Source: Thinopyrum elongatum (Eukaryota; Streptophyta; Magnoliopsida; Poales; Poaceae). Taken from it: a stretch of DNA of 64,000 nucleotides. This document shows positions 11,927-24,680 of this stretch, one piece after another (positions within the stretch are counted from its first letter, which is position 1; each line of letters begins with the position of its first letter). The stretch spans positions 728,334,340 through 728,398,339 of the forward strand of contig CM022303.1 of the NCBI GenBank assembly GCA_011799875.1, read 5' to 3'. Below the pieces are notes generated by a model that saw nothing but the letters and a program-made list of their open reading frames with translations, was not told where the DNA came from and searched no databases. The position numbers and the translations under genes were made by a program.

Positions 11927-13258
11927 AGGGGTAAGCTTGGTCTTATTTTTTGCTTGTATTGTCCATGCCATATATAGGATCGATACTGCAATATGATGCA
12001 AGTATTAGCTAGTATAGCATCCAAAGTATTAGCTTTAAATTAAGATCCATGTGTTTTCGATGTCACACTGACGCTTATGCCCAGTGAAGTTTCTGTCCTT
12101 GAGTTGCAAGGTGATTAGCTTTAAATTAGACGAGTTTGAAGACATATTAGGTGCACAGGGCACCGGGTACGTTTGTGTTTACCTCTAGTATAGCGCGTAT
12201 GTCGGACAAACAATATTAGTGATAAACATTTGTGTCTACTGAGTATCTGAAACTAAATGTTTTTGTTTCATCTAAGTAACATGAGAGGTTTGTTTTTCAG
12301 GGCTTAATCCGCTGTGTATGGGACTTATTTTGTGTCAGGCTGGCTGCTGGTGCTGATCATTGCAAGGAAGGATGACGCATACATCAAGTAATTGCCTGTG
12401 TTTGGCTTGTTGACTCGAGTCTCGCATCTGGTCCTTTTGATGGCATACATGCATGCTTGTTGGTTGATTTGGCATGTGTGCAACTTGAGTGCTTTCATAT
12501 TAGATGGCCCGTCCACCGGCCGATCTGCCACATATATATTAGATGGCGTCTGCGGACTGCAGTCTCTAGCTACTGTTAATTTGCATGTTCTCTTCCATGT
12601 AGTCGCTCTTGCTTGTTGGTGTTATTTGGCCATTTGTAAACCGCTAGCAGTGCCAAGTCCAGTAACTGATGGAGTACTTAGTCGTAGTTTGTGTTTATTT
12701 GGTTAACTGGATGGAACATGTATGTATGAACACCGTGTTAATCCTTGCATGGTGTGTACGGGTAAGTGCCCTGCCGTTAATTTGGATGTTTCATTTAATC
12801 GTAACGCTTAGTAATCTAGTACATGCACTCCCGGATCACATCAGAGTTCCTTCACCTGTGCCTATTGTGTATCATCATTAATAAAAATGGAAATTTTTCT
12901 TACACCAACACGGTCAAATCTCCTTGCATTATCTGAAATGGAGACACCCAAACGGTCAGAATTTGAGCCGGATGGTCGGCAGGGAGTCTGACTCGTCCAA
13001 GTTCTGTTTGGCAAGGAGACTTCATTCATTCAATCTGCACACAGTTTATGTGGAGGATAACAATTCCCTGTAGTTGTCGTACATCTGTGATAATCTGAAT
13101 CAAAGGACATAATGATCAGAATAATTGCAGCTAAATCAAGGACTGGCTACAATTTCCTGATTGATGCAGCTGAGCTAAAATGTTATAGACCTTGAGACAT
13201 GGAAAACCTGAACTAAACTGAATCTGGATCTGTGGTGGCACACAAGTCTGTCAATAGG
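11927..13258 (+). repeat. 3' flank of F-box copy A, shared by copies B, D and E
   Basis: From the stop codon to about 13,258 the sequence matches 51,216-52,757 (after D), the first ~650 bp match 57,009-57,690 (after E), and patches match the flanks of B. Landmarks are AGTATTAGCTAGTATAGCAT, TTGGTGCACAGGGCAC-like text and GGTCGGCAGGGAGTCTGACT. It shows that the duplication unit extended at least 1.3 kb past the gene. No coding sequence is visible. Confidence 0.7.
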
Positions 13259-13399
13259 CCTCTGGTTTCCTAACTGAATTGATAGCAAAGTAGCTGCAAG
13301 TTTTAGACCCTGAGCTTCCGCTTGAAGAGCTCAATTGACTTGGAAATAATACAGCCTTATTTGATCTGTACTATATAATTTCCTAGCCCTGCTTTTGTG

Positions 13400-14180
13400 T
13401 TTCCATTACTGGTTGAGGAGTCTTGCTCCTTCCATGCAGCATTTGTGAATATCTGTGTTTATTGTAGGCAGCTTAAATATGTCTACTGTTGCATCTGCAT
13501 GAGACAATTTGTGCCTTGCATTTTTTTTGACTTTCGGCATCCCCCTTGATAGTAGTTTTGTCCTCCAGAGAAAAGCAATTTGTGATTGCTTGGGCTGCAT
13601 AAAAGACATGTATAGGAGTTTTTTGTTCTCCTTTGAGATAACTCTGTCATTCCTGGATTTCCAAAGGCACCACATAAATGTAAAAGCATTGCTTGGAGTG
13701 GGTATGTGGGTGATTTGAGCTAGTAAGGTGAAGAATGATACTTGTAATGGAATCAAAGTGCTGCCAAAGAATATTATGTTTTAGTGTACCAAGGATAAGC
13801 AAACCAAGCAGGTCCTGTGAGTAGTCTATCTGCCTGCTGCTCTCTTACCTGTTGGAAGGGATTTCCTTACCAGCCTCCATACAAAGGTTTGAATTGTAGG
13901 AACTGTATATGTCTTTTGCTTTCCAAACCTGTTTCAGCAACTCAGCTTCTATCATCAGAGAGAGGTCTGGGCGTTCCTCCTCTTCCTGCATTACTTGCGA
14001 ACTGAGTCTATATGCACTTTTGGAACTGAATTTTTCTGTAGGTGTTGGTTTCCAACAAATAAGATTCTCACCACTAGTTTGAACAATAGGGGTCTGTTTC
14101 ATAATGCTAGCAGTGTGAGCATAAAAAGGAGTGTCAATGAGGCTGCTGTAGTCAAAGATCTTTGACTAGGACAGGGGTAG
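13400..14180 (-). mobile_element. Antisense LINE fragment (zf-RVT / C-terminal region)
   Basis: On the minus strand, pieces of a LINE C-terminus read in order: LICWKPTPTEKFSSKSAYRL and LLKQVWKAKDI (13,845-14,102), then FTFMWCLWKSRNDRVISKEN and YMSFMQPKQSQ (13,406-13,756). These are the usual plant LINE zf-RVT landmarks. The frame breaks between the two blocks and near both ends. It is a dead 5'- and 3'-incomplete copy joined directly to the end of the F-box A unit. Confidence 0.75.
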
Positions 14181-15514
14181 ACTAAAGATAACAATATCTC
14201 AGTTGAATGACTAAGGTGATGATGGATCCAAAGATTGGTACCAATGATGGCTCCAGAGAGTAAGATTACCACCTTATGTTAGTTGATAAAAAGCAGTTAT
14301 TTGACAGCATGGGTCTGACCTTAAGGATAGCAGTCCAGAATGCTGATTTGGGAATACCTATGTTTGGCTTTCTATGAGGAAATTTCAGGATTTATTTTTT
14401 TTGAAAACGGAGGTAGTTTCAGGATAATACTTTCATTGGAGAACCATAGAGATGTGGTTGTTTGGTCTTTCAACAAAGGTAATGCTATTCAGCGAACGTT
14501 CGCAGGGGATGCTAGGCAACCAGGAATGTTTTTCATGCCAATTTTATGTGTCGGGAGTGTGGCAATTCCAACATGGCAATTTTCATAGCGAATTCTTTGT
14601 TGGCTAGAATTTGCCATGTGTTTCTGAAAATTTTGCCATATAAAACATCTGCAAATTAAATGCCATGCCCCCCGGCGAACGTTGGCTGGCTATTTAGGTC
14701 CTTCAACAATCATCCTGGGTGTAGAGAGAAAAGAAACTTTACAAGTTGGTAGGGCAGGCCGTTGGAACACGGGCCTCGTCCATGATCCATTCCTGGTACA
14801 TACTCCCCCGAGAGATCACCCATATTCCCCATAAAAAGAGAGAGATCGGCCATGTCCATCAACACAGTTCTCGCAGCTAATTATGGTATGAAGCGTCCAT
14901 GAAGAAGAAGAGCGGTGTCAGAAGACATTGGCTAGGATTGTGACGCAGCCACTTCAAGTGGTGCCATGGGTGCCACTGTGCGTAATTTAAAGGGTTTCGT
15001 CGTTGGTGTTACAAGTTGTCTATCAATTATTTATCTTTATTTCATTTGTAAAAAAACAAACATAGGAAGAGCCAAACATTGCACAAGCTTCGACAAACAA
15101 AATCTGCCCGTGGAGGCGGTGGCGCTGGTGGGGGACCGCAATAAGACGACAATGCTTCATGATGTGGTCAAGTCTGAGGTTGCGGGCTGATGCATCCACG
15201 GACACCGCAGACGACTCAACCTCAACACGATTAGCGATATTTGGCTGTGTTAGAGGAAAAGTAAAACTTTTTGGCTAATTTCTTTGTGTAATGGAGGGAG
15301 TTGTTTCAAGCAACATATCTTGGTTTCTCTTGTAGTCGTGTATTGAAGAAAAGGTCCAAGACATAGAAATGGCAGCAAAAGAAGAAGCCAGTATTATGTT
15401 AGCACAAAATACATTTGGTATTTGCCCTTTTTTTTATGTTAGCTTGTAATTAGTCATGCACTCCTATACTGAAGCTAAATCAAGTAGAGAGTCTAAAGCT
15501 TGGCCAGTTAAAAT
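14181..15514. other. Intergenic, unclassified repeat-like sequence
   Basis: A palindrome GCGAACGTTCGC occurs at 14,492-14,503, and a related GGCGAACGTT at about 14,672, with GCAATTTTC/GCAATTCC motifs between them. This has the feel of a terminal or internal piece of a DNA transposon, but no ends or TSD were found. No gene is supported. Confidence 0.35.
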
Positions 15515-15736
15515 AACTAGTAGAGTGCCCGTGCGTTGCCACGGGCTCTTGAAATATTTTGCACGGGTTAAATGTTAAATATCACACATACAAACAATAT
15601 AACACAAACACCATTATTTAAGTACTTCCTCCGTTTTTGCAATGTAAAATGATAACAAAAATAAAAAATAACGACATGTCCGTGTAATAAACTGAGCGAT
15701 GTTCGTCCTTAACATCTATTACAAAAGTATCAATAT

Positions 15737-18009
15737 CTAGATGATGCGCTTAAGAAATTCTTTTACAATATCAGGAAAGTTTCCTTTAGCTTCATTCCCA
15801 TGATGTTTTAGCAAATATAATAAAAACTTCATCCTCAACTCATATCCATCCTGCAAAAACAATATTATGTACTTAGTATGAAAATTTCACGCCGAAGGTC
15901 TTAGAACATGCAACAGACAATACTCACTGTGCAAACCGACTTGACCAATTCTTTACCGTTCCACCAGAGCATAAAATGAAAAACAAAATAGCCAGACACA
16001 TTCCTGCAATTTTTTAAATTAATAATATAAAGAATATAGTGATAACAAAAATAATTTTTTTTATTATGAATTCATTACCCGTCTATACTCGTTGGAATAG
16101 AAAACGGAAATAAACGTTGCCATTTTGATATATCAGAATTCGAACCAGGCAGCTTTATTTCGAGTGCTTCTTTGAAATCCCTTGCAAAACTTTTTAATTT
16201 CAATGCATGCCTCAAATTTCTATCCTCTGACGATTGTGATGTTTGAATAGGGTCCATAATATATAGACGACGTGCCTCTTGGTCGATGACGTACAAGATG
16301 TATCGGCCAATGGATGCATACGGAAGATAAATCTACATGTGGAGCTCTTAGAAACAACAATAAACCATGATAACAATAGGCAAAATACTTTACTTACCAT
16401 GTTGCACGATGAGATGTTGTTGTCCATCCCCGGCCAGCTATCAAATAATGTTGCCAACGTCTGGATAGTTTCCTTGTCGCAAAACTTCTGACCTCTTGTT
16501 GACTCCAGCATCATGGACTAAGTAAAAAAAATTATTACTTTAGCATGTTAATACTAATGCCACATAGAATGCAGAGTTACGATAACTTACACAAAATCTT
16601 AGATCCATGTAGTGTATAGGAGGGTCTGTGAACAATACTCCCTCGTCACATGCCAGTATACGCACGGCGGTGTTGAAGCAATCATTGTCCATAGCCTGCT
16701 CCATGTTAAGTATGCACTGAAGTTTCTTAAGACTTAAGCCCATTGGATCGGGTGTCGAGCTCCTGACCCATTCCTTCCTAATAATTGGATGGTAAGAATA
16801 ATAATAATATAAATGCGCACATTAAATATTGATACATGGTACTTACTCCAAACACCCGACATCATCCACGGACATGATGTAGTTGCAGAGGCTGGCAAGT
16901 AATTCACGTTGGTCCGTGGGCATGATGGTGATTGGGGTAGGACGTTTGTCTTTGACTACGTCAGGTGCATTCTCCAGGATCTCGAGATCAGAATTAACTA
17001 AAGTTTCTTCATCGTCAGGTTGATGGTATATGGGACTTCCTTTTAGCTTATTTAGCTTCGAATCAAGCAAAATGACAACTAATTTTCGTCGAAAGTGTTT
17101 CATATCATCCTAGAAATTATATATATAAATTGATATAATAATTTGAGATAAAATAATAATATAATGTATAAAAATGAAATACCTGGGTGAACTGGTCTGA
17201 TAATGCATTTGATGTCCAATATTCCATAAAATTTAGCATAAATAGTCCACATGATACACTATAATAGTATAAAATAATGGTTTAGAATATTGTCCTGATA
17301 AATCAAATAAACAAACCAATGTAACAAGTGCATACCCATCGGTTTGTAATGCCTCATGAAACTGCTCTACAACCGTCCATTTTGTAACATTGAGATCGGG
17401 CCACCTGTGGTCTTTGTTAAACTCCGGATTATGCTCTGCAAGTTTCAGACGCTTCTCGAGTCCTACTAACTGTTTTTTATATGAGAAATATTAGGGATTA
17501 AGACAAACAAAACATATGTTAAGATCAGAAAAAACAATAGATATTTACCGTAGTAGCAAGGTCGCTGCGTTTGACCCGAGAACCAAGAGAGTCCAATACT
17601 TGAATTTCACGTTTTTTGGCATTGGCTACTGCTAGATACCAATGGTAGCCCGGCATGTTAATTGGAATGAATAACTGGTGGAACCATGTTCATTCAAGAC
17701 GAAGTCACAGTTAGATATAAATATTAATAAATCATTAAACATATGAACTAAATAAAAACAATCCATAATTATATGCATGGAAAACGAGACAAGACTAACC
17801 ATATCTTGCTGTAGATAAGTATTAACATGATGTACGATGTGACGATATTTTGATGGGTCTATGTCTTTTTCCCCTTCTTCTTTTATCTGGCCAGATACAA
17901 ACGTGCTAATAATGTGTACCTTTTCACCCGCCCTGTCTCGTAGATGGTTTTGAGCAAGCACGCAATATATGTATAATATACCTTTCGTATTTTCATGTAT
18001 AATATACAT
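15737..18009 (-). CDS. Ulp1-like (peptidase C48) protein with two protease domains, 5' end open
   Basis: Ten minus-strand exons with GT-AG introns and consistent phase: 17800-~18009, 17549-17674, 17336-17469, 17183-17258, 16847-17109, 16591-16777, 16398-16517, 16079-16332, 15928-16003, 15737-15850 (stop TAG). Ulp1-family cysteine proteases cleave ubiquitin-like modifiers such as SUMO. The first domain has the expected triad landmarks: LFIPINMPGYHWYLAVANAK (His), IQVLDSLG (Asp) and DGVSCGLFMLNFMEYW (Cys). A second domain follows in the same order: IYLPYASIGRYILYVIDQEA, LYIMDPIQ and DGNVSGYFVFHFMLWW. There the His position is Arg/Tyr and the Cys is Ser. The two Cys-box exons are both exactly 76 bp and in the same phase, as expected from an internal duplication. 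The first exon's 5' limit is not resolved. The gene may continue into the exon cluster at 19,412-21,053. Confidence 0.75.
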
Positions 18010-19411
18010 ACAGAGAAAGTTTAGCTATATGCACCTCTTCTCGTGGTGTTTCACTGCGGTCTATCATCGTTACATCACTTTATACGTCGGAACCCATGAC
18101 TTTGTATCTAGTGGACAAACGTCTGTAAATTTTGCAGGATCTTGTAGACCAGATGGGCATCATCGACATGCAGTCCACGCGTGCAGTACACACTTTCTTA
18201 GGCAGGCAAGTAACCTAAGACAACTTATTTTGTGAAGATCGGTGGTTCATTGTTGTTTAAGTTTTCCTTTTCTCTGAAAATTTTGTACTACATAGATAAT
18301 CTTTTAAATGCTTTTTACTGCTTGATCCAATGTACGTGCAAGAAATGAGTTGTTAACTCAAACAATAATGTATATTTTTGTTAACTACATTCTGTGTTGG
18401 ATATTGGTTCTTGTCCTATAATATGCTTATGCGTACCGTTACATCTTGTCCTATAATATGTTAGGGTTCTTGTCCAAATAAAATTAAAATACATCACTTT
18501 GTATCATGCTAGCTTTGATAACACTTTTCATTTACTTGCGCTTCTGGAGTGCCGTTGGTGCGGAAGAACAAGATGAACAAGAAGAATAAGAAGGTACATC
18601 ATCAGAATCCTTAGAAGCCTTCGTGATGATCTTTCTTTTGGTTTGCAGTCACTAAATGAAATTAATTTTTGTTTCTGAAAGAATTTCCGGGATCATAGAA
18701 AACTTTGGTCATTTTCATGTAAATGTGTGTTATGTATTTATTTGTTGTGTTGCGCTGAAACTAAACCAAACTAAAGCATATTTTTAAACTACTACTAAGA
18801 CAAATTTAATGGATTAATTATATCTTGTGATGGAAGTTGGATGAGGGGACCATTGTGAAAAAATTTAGACTATTACATTCTGAGCATTTTCTCCTTATGC
18901 AGTTTTTATTACATGAAAGGACTTGACATGATATATTTCTTCAGAAGTGTTTGTTTTTTTGTTCGTTTTCTGGCATGTTCAGAATTGCATGCATGCTTTT
19001 ATTGCTATAAAGTGTGCTTCAGAAAATCAAGTGTTCAGAATTGCATGCATACTTTTATAGGTAAAAATACAGAAAATGCAAGATAAAGCATGCTATAGAT
19101 TATCAAATATAATGGAGTAATGGTGAGATCTCATTAAAAAAAGTTTGATTGCCTATGCAAATTTAGGCAGTGAACTATGTTAATCACTTAAAAAGTTAGG
19201 GGTATGTCACACTTGCAATGTCAAGAGTAGACTTTTAGCCTAGAATCTCTGAAGGATCAATTTTTCTTCAGTTCCATCCCACCTAATAGGTCTGCTTGAT
19301 TAGATCTAAAATAAATTGTAGTGGCTATGAGATTTTTATGCGATAATCAAAAAGCCAAAGAAAAAACAAATATGAAATCAAGCGACCATGGAGTATGTAC
19401 AACATGATTAC
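18010..19411. other. AT-rich stretch between exon clusters
   Basis: No minus-strand exon was found here. On the plus strand, an exon-like stretch starts after TTTGCAG at about 18,139 (DLVDQMGIIDMQSTRAVHTF) and another from about 18,560 (PLVRKNKMNKKNKK), but I could not join them with canonical splice sites or recognise the product. Confidence 0.3.
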
Positions 19412-21053
19412 CTTGTATGTCTTTATCAAGAATGACACTATTTGTGACGGTAGATGCAGGATGAAATGCTGCATCATTATGCGACAATGATGTATAGCCC
19501 GAGCTAGTTGGGTTGTCTGAGTAAGTAATGTTGTCAAAATGAAATTAGATGGTTGAAACATAAAAACATACATAGAAACATACATAATGTAAACTTTCAT
19601 CAATCAAGCACTAAAATTTCAAAAGTGTACCTAAAATCACATTTGAAGGTCGATGAACATTCGTGATATCACATAGAGTACGGCGATGAACAATCTGCCC
19701 ATCGTCTTGTTCCTTCCTCGTACCATCCGTCTTTGTAGAGCGATAGGATGCCCGTCCGCGCACAGTCACAAGTTCCGTTTTGTCTAATACATACATGAGA
19801 GTTAGCTGCATCAGGCAGGGAGAAATATTTATGATGACAAGAGAGGACAATAAGGAAGCTGAACATTAAACAACTTACTACGCATTGTACGGGGAGGCAG
19901 ATTTTCCTCAATAGGGATGACCGATTCCTCTTCTTTTTTCTTCCGATAAGCAGCATGCCTCTGTGCGTTGAACTGCTGCCTTTTGTCGTCATGGTAGTTT
20001 TTGCGCTCATTACATGCAGCTCCTGATGCGTGTTGCACGGATGTTGGCTCGTCTGCATCATGTTAAAAGTAAAAACCATAAATCCCACAAAGCTTATCTC
20101 GGATAACATGCAGAACATGGTTGATCCGCTACCAAATACTTCGGAATCGATGGATGCGCATGTAATATTAAATAGAGGCTGAACTCTTATCAACTTACGA
20201 GAATTTGAAATGGCAGTCTGATTTTCGTCTTGTAACATGCACGGATCCTCTTCTTTTTTCTTCCTATAAGCAGCACGCCTCTGTGCGTTGAACTGCTCCC
20301 TTTTTTCGTCATTGTAGTTTTTGTGTTCATTAGATCCAGGTCCTGTTTCATGCTGCACGCATGTTCGTTCGTCTGCACCATGTTAAAAGTAAAAACCATA
20401 AAGACCAAAAAACTAAACTCGAAAAGGGTGTTGTACACCTGATTGATCCGTGCATGTTAAACAATAGGGAATACCTTGTGTGTCATCTTGTACCATCGTC
20501 GTACCATCCTTCTTATTATTACAAGACGATCGCACACCATCGTTTGAAGGTTGATAACCTACAACTAAAAAAGCGCATGAAAAATGCGGCACGATATACA
20601 TGAAGATGAACACCGTTAAGCATCTACTATGTCGGTACCATATGAATCTTCCGCTACATATCTGCCACAATCCAGCGAAAGATTACTCCGAGCCGACAAC
20701 CTAGAATCAAGCTGGTCTCCTACCCGTAGCAAACTTGTTCCATCTGTATAGTTCTCACCAGTGTGAATACAAGAACAATTATGCATCGTACACAATGAGA
20801 GTTATTCACACATTCTTTTACCTGCAAGCGTCGTGTGTCTATCGTCAACATTTTCAGTGACCGATATGCCACTTCCATTGTATTCCTCAACATTTGTCCC
20901 GCTAGTAAGGCCTGCAACACATTATTTATACAGCCTGTAACACTAAGAAATGCACGTCTAGCATTAGTTAGATTTTCTGAAAGCATGCATCATACCTGTA
21001 GATAAGTTCTCTCCTGAAGGATGTTCAATTGCCTTGCTTTTTGAATTGCCCAT
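19412..21053 (-). CDS. Eight phase-1 exons upstream of the Ulp1-like gene (possible N-terminal half)
   Basis: Eight minus-strand exons, each closed by GT-AG sites and all with phase-1 boundaries: 20996-21053 (from ATG), 20822-20911, 20639-20743, 20475-20564, 20199-20372, 19879-20052, 19631-19783, 19412-19516. Together they give about 316 open codons. The start reads MGNSKSKAIEHPSGENLSTG. Two exons contain a basic motif, QFNAQRRAAYRKKKEE and QFNAQRHAAYRKKKEE. The product is hydrophilic and not recognised. The first codons fit an N-myristoylation pattern (MGNSKSK), but an acceptor just upstream (TTTCAG|GGAGC, about 21,070) suggests an earlier exon, and a further open exon candidate lies at about 21,800-21,980. 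It probably belongs to the same transcription unit as the Ulp1-like domains. The join is not shown. Confidence 0.5.
19879..20372 (-). repeat. Tandem duplication of a 174-bp exon with its intron
   Basis: Exons 20199-20372 and 19879-20052 are both 174 bp and encode aligned peptides sharing VQH, KNY and QFNAQR-AAYRKKKEE. The intron text just upstream of each (TGTTAAAAGTAAAAACCATA on the plus strand) is also repeated, so the copied unit is about 320 bp and keeps the frame. Confidence 0.85.
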
Positions 21054-21214
21054 ACGTACGTATGGAATGGAAGCTCCCTGAAACGAAAATACAATTGCTT
21101 GATGGCAAGTATATTTGAACAAGATAACGTGGGGGTAGCGAGCTAACCACCTTTTGATGCTGCAGGTCAGGCAACACAATATCAGTATTAAAGACTGTGA
21201 GCGGTCATCAAGTT

Positions 21215-21583
21215 CTATTTCGCACTGTGATATATCATAATTGCACTAACTGTACCTTCATGTTCGCTATAGCCATGTCAATTATCATATTTGTGTCTCA
21301 AACATACTGGCTGCACTTTCGTGTTGTTTTTACACATGTGTTCTTGATGTTTAGTATGTGTCTACATATAGTCATACTGTCTACATCTCAAATGCATGCA
21401 CTCACCATGACTAATAATTATTTGTGTTACAAAACTGCTGTCTAAATCATTCTATCGAAGACATGGTTCCTGAATAGTCATGTCAGTATGTGCTTCCGTC
21501 ATAGCTGACCACTACGTGTCTATATGCATCCATCTTCTAATGTTGACCACCCTAGCTGAATGATATATCACAGTGCGAAATAG
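21215..21583. repeat. 24-bp perfect inverted repeat, 369-bp span
   Basis: CTATTTCGCACTGTGATATA plus TCAT at 21,215-21,238 is exactly inverted at 21,560-21,583. It could be a small nested MITE or foldback in the large element. The flanks show no clear TSD. The enclosed sequence has no gene. Confidence 0.7.
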
Positions 21584-22599
21584 ATATGTCATAAAGGTGA
21601 ATAGCACGTGTTTAGATGCATATACATATTTTACTCCTGTATCCATCTTCCAATGCTCACAGCCAAAACCTTACTGAGGTTTGTTCAACTTTTTTCGTTC
21701 ATCGCAGATGCTAGAGCTATATTGGATTTACAGCGTATTAATGGTGACAAATACGCACTTGAAGCATATAGAACTATCTTATGTACTCTGTAAGTGCCCT
21801 TCTTACCTCTTTAAAGTTAACATCAGCAAATGAACGTGCAACAGGTATACAATGATTAATGTAAACGGTTTTATTTCTTCTATCAGAGTAGCATGTAGCC
21901 CCTGCGCTCATATTGCAAGTTTTCCTTCCCACAGATGTGAACACTAATTGTAGCAGGCCACATGGCTTTGTACCTTGAGTCATAAGACTTATAGCAGTAA
22001 TAAATTTACAAATGTTACAACATAACGAAAACGAATTAAATTCCTCACTGCATATTGTAATTGATACAACTGAGCACGGGAACATTAAGGACTGTACACA
22101 CGATCATGTGGAGAGTGACCTTAAGGCAATGAATGTAGTTACACTCAGGTGGAGAGTGACAGGATCAGCACTCTACTACTTTATGTTCTTTACCACCAAA
22201 ACTATTTTGCTGAACGGTTCATTTAGAGCAGGCTGAATTATGGCATACAATGTGTGGAGATTCAAGCAATAACTACGTTCAATTATCTCTACTGCTTTGC
22301 ACGTTCATACAGGCAAGTTTTTGGTTCAGCCCTATTCAGCAACTATCTACTATTGCTATATTGCTATTCATTCTCACCTGTACCATGAATATAATGGCAG
22401 CTTATTCATTCTTAACAGGATGATTTCATAACAGCTGATTAATTGACTATGTGTCATAAAAAATGAGAAGCTACATAGTGTTGTTAACTGAAGATAGCCT
22501 TTTGTGCTTCCTGAGAAATCAATGTAAATATGTGCTGCGTATAAGTAGCAAAGATTTATGTAAATACAGTGTTTTGTATAATACCTATATTCGCGATCG

Positions 22600-22960
22600 G
22601 CGGGTACGGCAAGGGATCGCCGCCGGATCTGTACGCGAACGGTGGCTCAGGCCGCGGATCGGCGCCGGATCTGTACGCGAACGACGGCGGCTACTGGAAC
22701 AGATCGGCGCCGGATCATTACGCGAATGGCGGCGGTTCCTGCATCCGGGCGGCGACGGATATGCGGGTCCTCAAAACTCGTCAAGAACGGCGCCGCACAC
22801 AGGGGTCGCCGTGGAAGTGAACCGCGGCGGATACTCAACGTGAACGGCGGCGGTTCCCGCGCGACGTTGAACTGAAAGTGCGGCGGGGAAGGGACCGAGC
22901 GGCCGGGAAGGGACCGAGCGGCGGGGACGTGCGCGTGTGATTCGAGCGCAGGAGGAATCG
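22600..22960. repeat. GC-rich island with ~42-bp repeats
   Basis: Inside an AT-rich element, about 360 bp of high GC contains three units sharing GGATC..CGCCGGATC and TACGCGAA (22,613-22,735), followed by shorter GGCGGCGGTTCC and GGGAAGGGACCGAGCGG repeats. On the plus strand it can read as repeated PDLYANGG, but no gene start or splice context supports this. Its position upstream of the minus-strand exons fits a promoter or first-exon CpG island. Confidence 0.5.
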
Positions 22961-24680
22961 TCAACGACTGGATCTGTTAGCTGGTTTTTTTTCGTAGGTT
23001 TATTGTCGTAGATCTTTTTCACAAAGTTTTCTGATGCATAGACCGGCCAGTTAACGACTGGATCCCTTGGGAACATCACGGTTTTTTTTGTTTTTTTTTT
23101 GTTCGCCGCGGGATCGGGGGCGGAAGCGCTAGTACGACACAGAGGGAATTGAGGACGAAAAAAAAAACGATGGAGGTGGGACGAAAATTAACCGGCGGAG
23201 ACTACCAACTGAGACATTAGGAGTAGAGATGAGCGAGTATTTCTTATTATATTTTGCCTTTTTGTGTTCTTGTGGTTTATCTTCTTCCTTTTTTCTTCCA
23301 GCTCTTGGTTTCTCCCATAACAACCTAAAGAAGTTGATCTAATGACAAGATAAATAAGGTGCTTGGCATGGTAGTTTCTCCTTCCCATTATTTGAGGATT
23401 AGAGCTTGAATTAATTTTCTAGCAAAGTTAATATAGCTAGGAAGTAGGAATTTCGCGAAGTAGGAACAATTTCTCAAATGTGCTTCTTGGGGCTTGAAAT
23501 ATGTCTTATCTTGCAGGGTCTCGCTTGGTTTCTATTCTAAGAAGCAAAATACTTCGAGGTTCAGACACGGTGTCGAGAATGAAAGAAAATGGGAAGGAGT
23601 GCTATGAATTTTTTTCGTCTTCTAAATAGAGCGTGTTAAGGAGAACACGGCAATTAGAGAGAAAGACCTAGAGAATCAGGTTGTCGTTATATCAATGGAA
23701 TGCATATGTCATCATGTTTGACATTAATTTCCGAATTAGACCAATTGTTTAATCATTCTATTGTTATTATGTGGCAATGCGTGGATATTTATTGCAAGAT
23801 ATATGTCGGACAAGATTGATGTTGAACCACTAGAGTATGCACCTGTTATCGTATGATATATACCATTTCGTATATAATGGTCGGCTATGATGATGTGCAT
23901 TCCTTGGCATTGGGAATCGGCCTAGGACACCGTAAAGGGGAGAGGAAGGGGAGGGTGACGCCGTGGAGGAAAGGGAAGACAACGCTGAGAGGAAGGTGCG
24001 GGTTGAACGCAGTGACGGGGAGAGATGGCAACGGCGTCAGGGAGGAGAGCAAGGCGAGGGAATGAGATGTGGGTGTGAGCGTTGTGCCATCTGGTGAGAG
24101 AATGAGAGAGTGAATTGCTTTTGTAAATAAGAAGAAATGCGTGTCTGTTTGCTTTTTTTTTTAGGGAAAGTGGTTGTTTGTTACCAGAGAAATGTCACAT
24201 ACTTTTATATAGTGAAAAATGTCATATACCCTAACAAGTCATTTCTGGAGAAAAAATACCAACAAGTGATTTATAGGTGCGCTTACTGTTTATTAAAATT
24301 GAAATGCGACTCACTCTACTAAAAAGCACGATGCCACTCACTCCGACTAAAAACGGTGACATATTCGCATTTAGCAACTGACCAATAAATATATATTGTG
24401 TATGCGTTTTTATTTATTTTAATATTGTTTATATGTTTACTTTTATAGATCAGAGATAAAAACTGGTAGCTTTCGATGATTCTTTGAAAATGTCGACTGA
24501 CAAAGCTTTATCGAGTTTTACCGATTCAGAAAAGATGCATACAAATAATTATTTTTGCAGACTATGAGTGGGATGGAGATGGATTATGTCGACCTTCAAC
24601 AAGAATCCATGAACAAGGGTGTTGAAGCGATGTCGTTAGAAGGAACCAACGATTCACCAAGTTTTACACAATGAAAGGCC
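22961..24680. other. Right part of the large element, no gene
   Basis: Only short frames and A/T-rich text are present, with a GC-richer patch at 23,900-24,070 that has no recognisable motif. Confidence 0.35.
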
